Assembly: GCA_034620365.1 (NCBI GenBank)
Contig: JAQGEQ010000171.1
Span: 248,001-312,000 of the forward strand
Origin: Pegea sp. RAD2-039
Lineage: Eukaryota; Chordata; Thaliacea; Salpida; Salpidae
DNA: 64,000 nucleotides
Direction: 5' to 3'
Below, one piece after another: positions 10,201-21,889 of this stretch. The translations under genes and the position numbers were made by a program. The notes under the pieces were generated by a model that did no database searches, was not told the DNA's origin, and saw only the letters and a program-made list of their open reading frames with translations. Numbering within the stretch: the stretch's first letter is position 1; the number at the start of each line of letters is the position of its first letter.

Positions 10201-13003
10201 TATTTTAGAGTCAGAGTTGTCAAATGCGGCCCGCGATGAGAACTACCAGAGACACCTTTTTGTTAAGACTTTGGACATGCCAAATGTACCAAGAGCCGTA
10301 TTTTCAATACTAAACCAAGCGCAACTAATTATTAAAAGTTTAATTTCCTTGATGTTGTTGAAGCCCACCATGCTGACCTGATAACAGAGTGATATTCAAG
10401 TCGTGGTAGTTGTTTTACAATATTTAATGATATTATCATAAAGATTAAGTTATTTAATGAGAAAAGAAAAATTCCCTTTTCTTGATGACAAGGAATATCT
10501 TAATCTTTAATAACAACTAATTTGACTTTTATGGTTGACATCCAGTCATATGGCGTTATTGCATTTTGCACTGAGAAAGCGTTACCGCTATGACTTTAAA
10601 TGAACCAAATATATTTAAATTTGTATTTTTAATAATGAATTGGATCAAAATAAATGCACTGGATTCAATTTTTTACTCTCATTTACTGCTAATTCTTTTA
10701 CTGTTGTCTATGCTGATTTTGTACCTGGTAATCTACACATCAGTGTAATGTTTAGCTTTCAGATCTTTCTATTTAATGAAAAATATTAAGTTGCAGTTTT
10801 GTCATTTATAGTTGATATCATCATGCATCTTTCATTTGTAAATAACTTTTAGCAAGAAAAGTAAGCTATACCACAAGCGGCATAGCACAATATCTTCTTT
10901 ATAAAAAAATGTGTCTTTGGGAAGAAGAGATTGCCGATAAAATTGCAAAAAAAAATTCAACCCAGGCAAATTATCGCCATGACTGATCTTGTGAAACATA
11001 ACGAAGACTTAAGAGCAATGTAGTTAAGGAGTTTAAACGTCATGTTGGTGAGATTTCTTATTCATATGACGGAGGAATTTTATGGAATTTCTAGATACGC
11101 TAATAGGTATTGGACTGAAACATTAGTTTAAAGGCAAATTTCTGCTGATTTGAGTCAAGTAAAAAATTATGCAGCATATTCTAATTTGATAATAAAGCTT
11201 ACAAATTTAGTTTAAGGTTTTATCTACAGGTGTGAACATTTTTTCGGTACTATAAAAATGCTATAACATTTTCATGCTATGAAATTGCTTCCCGCTATAA
11301 GTCAATTATCAGTAATAAAACTAAATGTCAAATGCTGTTATAAAACGAAAAATAATTATTTGAAGTTAACATGCTTAAACTTTGGGTCTTTATTTGTATG
11401 AGTTTTTGTTACCATAAGATGTATTGCATTTTTATTTCTTAAAAACTATAAAAATCATATAGAAAAGGCTTTTGTAAGCCATTTTTATACTTTACTATTA
11501 ACTGCTCAAGCTCTACAGTTTTTTGAACTTTTATTCCTGTTTTGTTCATCATATCACTTTTAAAATTTTCATTTCGTGATGAAGTTTATTTCGTTTTACT
11601 GTTGCAAGTTTAGTTTTATTTAATTAAATTCGAACTTGTTTAAATTGTGCAGTTTATTTTATGCTAATTATTTAATGCTTAAGATTTATTTAATCAAAAA
11701 TCAAAGTGTTAAGTAATAGCTAAACCAATTTTCAATAGGATTAATAAGTTCAATGTTTTTTAAGATCTTGGAAATCAAAATCTTTGAAACTTTACCTAAC
11801 GTTCGATTTTTCTGTGATTAAAGTTTTTTTTTGATATTAGAATTAACATTTTTTTGTTTCTGTATGAAAGATATCAATTAAGAGAAAAAATATAAATTTA
11901 ATATTTTTATTATATCTTATTTATTTGTATATTTTCTTACGAAACAATAAATAAATAATAATATATAATAAATAATTATTTAGAGTAATATAAAGTCATA
12001 TAGATAAAAAGTTTCTATAATTTGTTCAAGGTTATTTCAAAAAAATTGTAAATATATTGCTGCTGTACATTTCAAATTGATTTTTACAAGTTTTTTATTT
12101 GATTTTATTCAAGGTAATAAGTTCTTAGTACTTTCTCATATACCAAGATATCTAAGCTAGTGATATTCATTACTTTAATTTTAAGGGGTGAATAATAACA
12201 AGCAAAAATGAGAATTACATACTGATTTGTTCAACAATTTGTTACAAAATAAACATTTCTTTACATCTTTGTAGCTTTATAGTAAGACCACAGTTTTGAC
12301 TTTGAATGTTGAGCCTGAATTTGATTTCTTAATTTTTCGTTATGAAAAATTTTTTCAAATTATTTTATAGTCTAATTTTACAAATGCTAATTAATTGTTG
12401 GTACATAATGAAAAAATGTCATTCTTTTAACAGATGAATAAATAACAACCTAAAAACATTAGAAAATTAGTTCATTCAAATAGTTAGAGAAATGAAAAAA
12501 TATGTAAGTGATAGAATCCATTTTTTAAGGCTGTTGTAAACAAAACGATGGAAATTTTCAGTTTATTTAAAAGCTTTCTTCAAATAGAATGTTTTGCGAG
12601 AAAAGTTTGTTTAACATAAAGAGAAATTTTAAAAGAAACTTGAAAAAAATCCAAATATAAAAGTTTGAGTATTCGAATAAAATCTTCTTACTTATAAAAT
12701 CTTCTAATAAGATCTTTATTAAAGTCCCATTTAGTTACACTAACCCATCACTAGATCAACATCTTCTATTGTTCAAACGGTTCCCAAACATTTATTCAAA
12801 AAGTCTTTATAGTCGAGACAATAGTAACTAAGACCTTGAAACAAACAAAAGCTTTTATCAGAGCCCCAAATGTGTTTTATTCACAATTATTTAGTTGATA
12901 TAGATTTTTTGAGCAAGGTATTTTAGTTTTCTATATTTTGTTGAGATTTTCATTAGATTTGTTCCATATGAGTTTGTGAGTTTTTCTTTTTGTGCTTTTA
13001 ATT
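10201..13003. other. Gene-poor AT-rich region with decayed transposon-like stretches
   Basis: The segment around 10210-10390 is less AT-rich and contains TGCGGCCCGCGA, a string often seen near hAT-type elements. The stretch 10860-11260 can be read in short protein-like pieces broken by stops. Neither can be assigned to a family. From 11300 to 13003 I see nothing except AT-rich sequence and the TRPV promoter region. Confidence 0.4.
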
Positions 13004-16000
13004 ATGAGAAGTATTTTACAAACTTTTAAAGCTGTTACTCCGGTCAACGATAATCCAACAAACCTTTCATCGTCTGACATTGGAGAGGATATTTACAAAG
13101 TAAGATTTCTACTTTAAAACATATTTGTTGAGTTTTTGGCTCGCTAAACTTTAAAAGTGTAGAGTGAGTAAAGTAGTAGAATAGTCACGTGACTGATTTT
13201 CAGTTAGTAAAATCTACAATCGGTTTTGGATCTTCTAACAGAGGGATTTTAGTGGAAGCAGCCGCAAAAGCGTTTGAGACAAAAGATGAAAATGAGCTTG
13301 TTAAGGAGATCAAGTTAGTAGATGTTTAAACATTTGATTAATCTTTTAATAGGAAGTTGTTTTTAGAAAACACATTTTGCCATACTTGTATGAAGATGTA
13401 CGCGAAATCGATGTGAAAGATCTTGTTGAAAGAAGAAACGAGTTTAGAAGAAAAAAGAGGAACGAAGCCGAGAAAGTCGAAAACAAGTGGCCAGCTCAGT
13501 GGCGTTGGGGGCGACAAGATTCGTTCTTTTCTGCTTCTTTCCATTTCAAAGGTAGAAAATTGTGAATTGAAAACAAAGTTTAAAATTGTGTTTAGATACT
13601 GGCGCGAAACGTCGCTGTTTCTGGAATGTCAATAAGCGAGGGTTTTTAGGTGAAACAGTTTTACATCTGTGTTTATTAAACAACACACAAGTTCATAATT
13701 ACTTGGCCAAAGTCCTGATTCGAACCTATCCTAACCTTCGTGGGTTTCTTTTTTCTTTTTTATTGTTTTTTTGACGAAAGACATTTTAGTGCTTGATATA
13801 TATCTCTCGGATGAATACTACGGTGAAAACGCTTTGCATATGGCTGTTGCAAACGAAGATTTTGAAATGGTGAAGTTTATTTTGAAGATCGGGAAAGAGG
13901 TTATCGACTTTAATAAAGAACTAAATAAATCTGAAACTTAAAATCATAAATGTTTAATTTAATAACAGTTCTTTACTGAGTTTCAGTCTTTAGTTTTCTG
14001 ATTTATATTTTACAAATTCAACGAACATATATCATGAAAATAAAACTTGGATAACATATCTTAAATATTTTAATTAGATTGATCTTGATCTTGAAGAACG
14101 CTGTTATGGCTCGTTCTTTGGTCCAATTGATCAAAAAAAGACAAGAAGAGATCAGATTGACTCTGAGATTATCAGTGTAGATGAAAAAACGAACTATAAG
14201 AGGTAGGAATCAAAATTAACAAATAAATTAACATTTAAGCTGCTTGTAATAGTGATAGGTATTGGGGTGAACATTCATTGGCATTTGCTGCGTGTTTTCG
14301 AAACGAGCGAATTTTTGAAGCATTATTGTCAGCTGGTGCAGATATCAACTGCGTTGACGTCAACGGAAATAATATTTTACATTTATTAGTTATAAATGGA
14401 ATAAAAGTTAGTCACAAACCTTGTAGCGGTTTATATGCTATTTACTAAATGTGTTTATATTTAGGAAATGTTCAGTTTAGTTTGCAACAAAAATAGAGGA
14501 CTGTTAGAGGTGAAAAACAAGTACGTGTTTGCTGAAGAAATTTATATATTAAAAACTGAAAATGTTTGCAGGCAACTTTTAACTCCGTTGACATTAGCAG
14601 CAAAATTAGCAAACAAAAGTATGCTGGATCATATTATGAATGCTAAGCGATTAATTGAATGGCAATATGGAAATGTTGTTTGCTTCAAATATCAGCTTAC
14701 TAATGTAGATACGGTAACTTGCACCCGATTGATTAAAAAGAGAGTGGTTATGATTGATCTTCTGATAGATTGACTCAGAAAATGGAAATATTAATGCAAG
14801 AAGTGCTTTAAGTATCATCGTCAATGCGAGCTCAACTTCACATTTAGAAATGTTAGATGGATTACTTTATCAGATTTTACAAGAAAAATGGAAAGGATAC
14901 GGGAAGAAGCTGTTCTATCTCGAGTTCTTGCGCTTCATCCTCTATTTGTTCGTCTTTGTGCCTGCTGTGCTACTACAACCTGATCCTGTACTTACTTTTT
15001 TTTCTTTTTTCCTTTATCTTTTACAAGATGTAGTAATTTCAGGATCCAACAAATCGATGCTACTTACTTGAATCAAGTGATGCAGCTCGCTTTGTATTTG
15101 AGATATTAGTGCTAATCGGAGTGCTAACTCATTTAGCCATATTTATCAAAGGCCAATTAAATCAGGTAAAAATTAAAACTAACTGAAATATATTTGCTTA
15201 AAACTATTTACTGTAGACTATTGAAGGATCGCTTGGTGTGAAATCTCTCTTGGATAGGATTTATGGAATCAAAAACGCGCCAATGAAAGCTAGTTTTATA
15301 TTTTCCTGCTTTCTTATTCTTGCTGTTGTACCTTTTCGTTTCACTTGCAACACAATGGCTGAGACAGTCTTGCTGACTCTTGCGATTCTTACATGTCTTC
15401 CTTATCTACTTTTCTTTTGCAGGTAATTTGTTGCCTAAATATCACCAGAAATTAATATCAGTTTTGTTTCAGAGGCTTTAAACTGGTTGGTTCTTTTGTT
15501 TTTATCATTTATCGGATGGTAATCGGTGATATGTTTCGCTTTATGATAATCTATATTACATTTTTGGCGGCTTTTTCACAAGGTCAGTGACTAGTTGGAA
15601 ATAGAATCCAAAACTTTTAACGGCCATTTTCAGCCATGTTTATAATGTTTCGAGGCCGAGAAACTTCATTCTTTGCTTATCCCTTCCAATCAGCGCTTGC
15701 AATGTTTATCCTTACTATGGGTGAATTTGATGACATCTATAGCGATTTCGATAACGCACGATCGCCACTTGCTGTCAAGGTGATCACACTTATGTCATAA
15801 TCACATGTTCTAGAGATGATGACGTCACAGGGTGTGTTTGTCATCTACATTGTATTAGTGACGTTGTTACTAATTAATATGTTAATCGCGATGATGACGG
15901 GAACTTTTAATCGAGTCACTGAAGCGAAATGGGAATGGCAGAGACAGTGGGCTAGCATCATACTGGTTCTCGAGCATTCAGTTGATCCAAAGACCCGGAA

Positions 16001-16162
16001 GGAAATCCGGAAGAACTATTCAGTGGAAAGCAGTCATGGCCCTTGTTTCGTGACGCGTCATTTCAAGTTAGTTATTAGGATATTAGAGATACACGCTTGA
16101 TTTGAATTTTGTTTAGAAAAAAGCAGTTAGGAAGCTCTGAAGGCAGCGAGTTGTTCTCGTGA
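13004..16162 (+). CDS. TRPV-type cation channel (invertebrate OSM-9/OCR/Nanchung/Inactive class), 16 exons
   Basis: Exons: 13004-13099, 13204-13313, 13367-13551, 13596-13739, 13790-13899, 14078-14202, 14259-14406, 14465-14520, 14572-14713, 14769-14987, 15043-15165, 15217-15422, 15473-15582, 15634-15779, 15816-16066 and 16117-16162. All junctions are GT/AG and in frame, giving 738 residues. The N-terminal ankyrin region includes GETVLHLCLLNN, IYLSDEYYGENALHMAVANE and the TRPV-typical ERCYGSFFGP and YWGEHSLAFAACF. LTPLTLAAKLANKSMLDHI leads into S1. S1-S5 hydrophobic segments span exons 10-13. The pore helix and filter read LTMGEFDDIYSDF (about residue 618). S6 is LVTLLLINMLIAMMTGTF, followed by the TRP-box-like EAKWEWQRQWA. 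The channel is a plasma-membrane, calcium-permeable sensory channel, in invertebrates typically in sensory cilia (family knowledge). Exon 15 needs the acceptor just before the ATG at 15816. Confidence 0.92.
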
Positions 16163-16245
16163 TATGATTGGACGGTTCTGAAAAGAGTCTTTTGTCTGTT
16201 TTGTAATGTATTTGTATTCTAATGCAAAAGTTACATTTATAATTA

Positions 16246-16251
16246 AATAAA
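16246..16251 (+). terminator. Poly(A) signal of the TRPV gene
   Basis: AATAAA lies 84 bp after the TRPV stop codon. Confidence 0.6.
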
Positions 16252-16259
16252 GTCGAAAC

Positions 16260-17330
16260 TTCAATTATTTAATTTCTTTTATATTCTGAAAGTATATTAC
16301 AATTAGACAATCCAAATCTTATTTATCAGATCATCAATGACTTTAGAAGATCAACAGTCAGTTGCTACATCATATAAAAGTATTTTTCAACTTTTAAAGT
16401 TAGTTCTTAACGATTTTCAATCGATTCAAGCTTTGCAGAAGATTCTATCAGAAAAAGATTTCATTTTATAGTTTAAAGATTCACAAAATTGAAATATAAG
16501 TTTAAAGCATACTTATTTATATTGTTTGAAGTTTAATGTCGCAGTTCTTTTGAAAAGCATATGAAAGTACCTCTAATACTACAATAAGTAGTATTACAGC
16601 GTAACAAGATGTTTAATTTTCAATTTTAATCTCTAACTTTGTCTACTTTTGTTCATTTTTCTAATGTTTTAAATTAATTAAACTACTTTAATAAATAGAA
16701 ACTAATTAAGTTTTTATTTAAGAAGTTTAATTATGCTGTAAAAAAATCCAGAATGAAATTACAACAAAAAATATATGCCAGAATTTTATTATATTTATTT
16801 ACGGAATAACACATGACTTCAGCTAACAAACCATACAGCTTTCATACCAAAGAAACTGCGATATTATTGTAGATAAGTAAATATGAAACTGTCCCAAACA
16901 CCACATTTCAGCATAACCAGAAAAAAAAACAGTTGAAGTCATAAGTATAGCACAGCTAAGAATATAACGAAAAAACAAATAAAATGGCAGCACAATATAT
17001 GAATAGTGAACAAAATTATTTTAATTATGATTTTTTGACCTAATTTTAAGAGAAGTAATATAATTCATGAGAGTGACGGGATTGGGAAGAAAATTCCAAA
17101 CCGTGGTTACCCTATTGAAAAAGTCATTTTAAAGTTTGTAATTGGATTAATTTTGAACTATGAGCCTCTAAAACATAGGGAAAATTAAGGTCTATAAAAA
17201 AGTCAATAAAGTTTAATTAATGATAATATTTAAAAAGACTTAACCATCTAAATGACATGAGTACATAAATAAATACCAATGAAGTAATTAGAGCATATTT
17301 CTGAATTCACTGAAAAATAATTTTCTAATT
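16260..17330. other. AT-rich intergenic region
   Basis: No gene or element recognised between the TRPV poly(A) signal and the ORF starting at 17341. Confidence 0.5.
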
Positions 17331-17340
17331 CTTTTTAGGT

Positions 17341-17634
17341 ATGCTTAGATATAGTTTTATAAAATTATTAATTGTTTGCATAAAGTGGAGACGTACAAAC
17401 AGAAGTACTATAAAAGATATTTGTGGTATGATATTACGCTTTTACGATAGTGCAGAGGAAGCTTTCAGAGAAAACTCAAACAGCAAGAACTGGTTCAAAG
17501 AAAACATCGATATGTTGCTTTTTCTCGCTAAACGGAAGTGTCAAGCGCATGTAAAGCACCAGAATGAACCAAGCCCAAAAACTCTGAGCAATTTGCATGA
17601 GGCTAGAAAGACATTTTTATCTATTTTTATGTAA
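17341..17634 (+). CDS. Hypothetical ORF or last exon, convergent with FAM221A
   Basis: A 97-residue open frame whose composition (WRRTNRSTIKDICGMILRFY, NWFKENIDMLLFLAKRKCQ) looks more protein-like than the surrounding AT-driven frames. It is preceded by TTTTTAG, a possible 3' splice site, so it may be the terminal exon of a longer gene; no upstream exon was identified. Its last 18 bp overlap the 3' end of the FAM221A coding region on the other strand. The family was not recognised, and it could also be chance. Confidence 0.35.
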   Translation: MLRYSFIKLLIVCIKWRRTNRSTIKDICGMILRFYDSAEEAFRENSNSKNWFKENIDMLLFLAKRKCQAHVKHQNEPSPKTLSNLHEARKTFLSIFM

Positions 17635-18381
17635 AATTTTTCTTCTCACTCCAACCGTCAGTTTACTTGGAGGCTTTCGGGATGATTGTAAACTAGTTGA
17701 AGAATTATCTGCAAACCAGTTGCTTGAAGGTGCACCAATTCCACTTTCATCTAGTCTTAGGTAACCATCCATGATAGAGCTTAAACCAGTAATACCACCC
17801 ATAGCTTTATATGGTGGTTCTACCTTGGAAACTGGGTGACCTCTTTCTAATCTCATTTCACGAGACTCAATAAGAGTTTGGTGATTTTCTGTCTTTTCTC
17901 CACAACCACATCTATATGAGGTTTGAAACTTTTTACATTTACAAGAAAGTCTGCATTTGAAAGGAAATCTTTCTGAGTGATCAGAGGCAAAATGCTTACA
18001 ATGACATCTCAGAGTCTGGTTACTATTTTTTGGTATAAAAAAGAAACCAGAGCATTTACAAGAAGATACTTCACATTTAATTTCACTGTTGTCAGTTGGG
18101 AAAATTTCAAAGTCTGTTTTATGTTGCTTATAACGATGCTGACAGAAGCATAAGCTTTCTGGACCAATAAGCTTACAATCCATTCCATTAGAATTACTCC
18201 AACTGACATAAATTCTGTTTTTACTTCTCAAAAGTGACATCTTTCTTTTATAAGATTCATACTCTTGTGGAGAAAACATTTTTCCTTTGTCATCATCACC
18301 TACAACCATTCTATACTCATAATAGGCATCAACATTAGAGCTAGCTGAAGAATCAGCCTTAAGATGAACTCTGTTTTCCAT
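17617..18381 (-). CDS. FAM221A: FAM221A-like cysteine-rich protein, single exon
   Basis: 254 residues. The N-terminal block reads YYEYRMVVGDDDKGKMFSPQ, then EYESYKRKMSLLRSKNRIYV, SWSNSNGMDCKLIGPESLCF and CQHRYKQHKTDFE, a near line-by-line match to vertebrate FAM221A. Cysteine and histidine pairs follow (CKCSGFFFIP, LRCHCKHFASDHSE, CRLSCKCKKFQTSYRCGCGE), which probably bind metal. Another family signature is YKAMGGITGLSSIMDGYLRL followed by DESGIGAPS. The C-terminus is basic. Molecular function is unknown in any species; expression in ciliated tissues is typical. No introns interrupt the frame. The 3' end overlaps the convergent plus-strand ORF by 18 bp. Confidence 0.93.
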   Translation of the reverse strand: MENRVHLKADSSASSNVDAYYEYRMVVGDDDKGKMFSPQEYESYKRKMSLLRSKNRIYVSWSNSNGMDCKLIGPESLCFCQHRYKQHKTDFEIFPTDNSEIKCEVSSCKCSGFFFIPKNSNQTLRCHCKHFASDHSERFPFKCRLSCKCKKFQTSYRCGCGEKTENHQTLIESREMRLERGHPVSKVEPPYKAMGGITGLSSIMDGYLRLDESGIGAPSSNWFADNSSTSLQSSRKPPSKLTVGVRRKILHKNR

Positions 18382-19410
18382 TTATTAGTAAAAATGAGCT
18401 AAAAGCTAAAAAAAACTTTTAATAAGTTAAAGATTTATAAAAATGAAATAGTTTCCTAATATCATAGAAACTAGGAAAAACTTAAATATTTTACTTCAAA
18501 CAGAATTGAAATTTTGTAATTGAAAAAAAAAACGAACCATTACTCTGTATAAAAGTATTTTCTTTATCAATTGTTGTAAAAAAAGTAAACTTTTTCAACA
18601 ACAATTTTTTGAAATTGAAAATAAATATGGAAAATAGTAATTTGTACGTAAAAATCCAGTTTAATTAAAAATATCATTTAATAAATTAAAACTTTTTTTC
18701 ACTAAATAGTTGATAGCTTTCATTAGGGAAAAATATATATTCAATGCATCTTGCAAATAAAAAAAGAGTCCTTTTTATTGATGGGCAAAAGCATAAAATT
18801 GGTTACTTTGATAGAGATAAAGGTATAATTAAACAAATGTAAAAAATCTTATTGATAAATCATAATCAAATTTATAAAATTGTAAAGACAAACAAACTAA
18901 AAATAGTTAAACAACTACGGTAAACAAACTATAATAGACATATTTCCAAAGCTTAGTTGAAATAGACGTATTGCTAAAACAGACTACAAAAAATAAAATA
19001 ATAGACAGAAAAAGTGAATGAGTATCAAAATAATTTGTAGAAAATATAAAGCACGTATAAAATAAGTATTGTGAAATAAAGGTTGTGTGAGTCCTAGCAA
19101 CTAGAATGTAGCTAGGAATAAAATGGCCAAATTGTTTTTGTAATAATTTTATTTTTTACCAAAAACGTTGCATTCTTATAATGTTCATTTTTCACTTAGT
19201 AAAAACTATAATTTGAAAGACAAGAAAGATGAAAAAGTTATGTACTTTGTAATTAAATTTTAAATATTAATTCGACTTGTTTTCAATAATTGATTTAAAC
19301 AGTGATTAGAATTAGATAAAGTAGTAAATGTTTACAAAAGTTTGACTCTTTCTACTTTAAGCACAATAATTTACTTTAAAAATTAGTTAAATTAATGTCT
19401 TTAATCGTAA
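18382..19410. other. AT-rich region upstream of FAM221A
   Basis: A short plus-strand ATG frame at 18744 (MHLANKKRVLFIDGQ...) followed by a GTATAA donor-like site could be a first exon, but no second exon was found. Otherwise nothing is recognised. Confidence 0.35.
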
Positions 19411-19419
19411 AAATATCTA

Positions 19420-19950
19420 GGATTTATTATAAAGCCTAGAAAAGCTTTTCTCTGAGATGAGTTCTTTTAGATATGCGTAGCTGGCATTTATAGCTAAATG
19501 TTTACAGCAACTTGAACTCTTTAGAAAAGTAAACTTGGAAAGTAAATTACTATACATATTTTTTATATCAGTAACGTAAGCTAGGCTGTGAACCAACACT
19601 ATCATTATTATGTTTATTGGCTAGAATAAGGACAAGAACTTTTAACATCTCTTCATCCTAAGTGATAGTATGAAGTTCTCTTATTGCTTCGTCACATCTA
19701 TCACTATCACAACTATCAATAATGAGAATCTGATATGTGTTATATGGTAGTAGTTCCAAGCCTTTTAAACAGATTCTCGACTGCCAACATCCCATACAAA
19801 AAGTTTCTACTTTGAAACCTATACTGGGGTAGTTAGAAAATTCTGTTTCACTTTTAATTTGAACAATACAGCATTTATATAGCAGCATCTAATCCTAAGA
19901 TGATAGCTCTAGCTGGGTACTTCTAGATATTTATTTCGAATCGTAGTAAC
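19420..19950 (-). pseudogene. ARF-family small GTPase pseudogene
   Basis: Read on the minus strand, ARF blocks occur in order with frame breaks: RAIILGLDAA (P-loop region, GKT lost), YPSIGFKVETF (like ARF TIGFNVETV), a changed WDVGGQ region (GCWQSRICLKGLELLPYNTY), QILIIDSCDSDRCDEAIREL (like FVVDSNDRERVNEAREEL), then DEEMLKVLVLILANKH (like the NKQD block). Stops fall between blocks and the nucleotide-binding GKT and NKxD motifs are not intact. A likely retrocopy or decayed duplicate: the motifs run together without clear introns. A short related fragment occurs at about 61463-61530 on the plus strand. Confidence 0.75.
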
Positions 19951-20780
19951 CCATTTCATACCTGCACCGTGGCTCTTATTTCATATCAAACTCACGGTCT
20001 CTCTCTCTTCTCATGGAGAATTAATGGATCCTATCCAAAAATTTACAAACTCATCTTCATAAGCCAAAAAGGTACCTTTTTCTTTGCAACGACTTGGATT
20101 TGTGAGGGGCGGAGTATCCATCGAAAGTTTCAAGTTCTCCGAATCAAGCTTAATTTGATTTATTCTCACACAATAAACTCTGAAACGAAGTTATTCTACT
20201 CCATATACAGCAATTCGTTTAAGGTCATTTTGTGTCTCTGACTGACTTAAGAGCTGTGGGTGGTACGGAGTTGCTCTACCAAAATTGAGGATACCAAATA
20301 AAACAGCGTGAAATGCAACAATAAAAAGGATAGGAAGGAAGTTCCAGCGCTACAAAGTGTATTGCCCCGCTTTTACTATCTTCTCTTCTGCCGTGGTTGT
20401 AACAACTTCTACATAATTCACTATTATTCTTGAAAAAACGCTCATATCTCTCCTGTTGCCGTTTGTGATTGCTTCTGTCGTACTCTTTCTCGCAGTTAAA
20501 AAGCTTAGGTCTCCTTATTGATCTCTGACTATAACGAGTAAAGACTCCTGTTTTCTCTCTAGACCGTTAGGTAGAATCTTTTTTTTTTGCCTTTGCACCT
20601 CATAAAAACTAAAGCATCCAGATGCTCTTTAATTAAGCTGAGTAGCGCACAAATAGCTAGGCTGGTCTTGGTTTTCATCTCAGCTCTTTTATTTCTTTTC
20701 CTATGCGGCTGCTTCTTAGATGACTCAATTTAAACATGAATGAGTATAATATCTTCCCTGCCCACATCTAACACATTCTT
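19951..20780 (-). other. Unassigned, less AT-rich stretch with broken frames
   Basis: Composition is closer to coding DNA than the flanks. On the minus strand, pieces such as SSKKQPHRKRNKRAEMKTK and NCEKEYDRSNHKRQQERYE look protein-like but are separated by stops. This is probably another decayed gene copy next to the ARF pseudogene; the source family was not recognised. Confidence 0.35.
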
Positions 20781-20789
20781 TTTATTTTT

Positions 20790-21885
20790 CATTGAAGACT
20801 TTATCAGAATACTAGTAACAGTAGATGATGTCAGTGTGTTTGTGTATGTAGATGATATCAAGCTATTATCGTGTAATTCTTCAAAACTTCAGACTGCACT
20901 TCACACTGTATAAAACTGGTCTACGAATTGGCAACTCAGAATCCATCCCACAAAGTCTGAACTTATAACTTTTTCCCTTAAACCAGCTACAAATTCTTTG
21001 AACCAATACTCCATCAATGGATTTATTATTCAGCGAATATCTTCGGTCCTAGACCTTGGCATTACTCTATCATCTGACTTTAAATGGCACAGTTATGTTT
21101 CCAAAACCTTTGGAAAATCAATCAACCTTATCGACCATATTATAGAGACCTTTAATTCTAAGAATCCATGCTTTCTTATCAGTCTCTTCAAATTGCACCT
21201 ACGTCCAATTCTTGAATACAATGCTATTGAATGGATGCCATATCAAGTTAGTGATATCAAAATATCGAGTATGTTCAGCAACATTTACGAGATTGGTACA
21301 CAGGAAACTTAATATTAAATACGATAGGAATAAACATCGTCTCAGCTTCTTCAATTTAGATACTTTGGAAATCCGACGGACTAAATACGACTTAATTCTT
21401 ATTTTTAAAATTATCCACAATTTAATTGACATTAAGTTTGATGATTTCTTTTCTATTTGTCCTTCCTTCAAGTTATATCAGTTCAGATGACACCCATTAC
21501 ACCTTAATAAGCCTATATCACCTAGTACATTGGTAAGAGCAATTTTTTTCTCATATCATGCGATTAATACAGGGAATCAGCTGCCATCAGACATTGCCAT
21601 GTCGAAGTCACTCGCATTGTTCAAGCAGAAGTTGAACCGTTATAATATTGCCAACATTGTCATTTCTAAACTGTGATTTTTTTCTTTCGTATATTATTAA
21701 CATTCCATGTAATTGTTCACTGTTATATGCTTTGAGTGATATCGAAATACCATGTTTTACATCTTTTACTTTCTATATTTTTGGCTAAATACATGTTATT
21801 TTTGAGAATGTGTGTTAGCAAGAGGTGCTCTTTTCAGGTACCCCCCTTCGCATTTATTGGAAAAAATAAATAAATAAAACTTGAT
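20790..21885 (+). mobile_element. CR1/jockey-like LINE relic (reverse transcriptase C-terminal half plus 3' tail)
   Basis: The RT catalytic block SVFVYVDDIKLLS occurs with downstream LINE signatures: HPTKSELITF, SSVLDLGITLSSDFKWHSYV, LHLRPILEYNAIEWMPY, then IRRTKYDLILIFKIIHNLID and GNQLPSDIAMSKSLALFKQK. Frame changes and stops break it into pieces, so it is dead. The element ends with CCCCTTCGCATTTATTG and an AAATAAATAAATAA tail. The N-terminal RT, endonuclease and ORF1 are absent (5'-truncated). A related copy lies at 29900-30760 on the minus strand. Confidence 0.85.
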
Positions 21886-21889
21886 TAAA

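Noticed and set aside
18744-18822. Short plus-strand ATG frame (MHLANKKRVLFIDGQKHKIG) ending at a donor-like GTATAA
   Set aside because: No second exon, no family similarity and AT-rich context; kept only as a note in the gap description.
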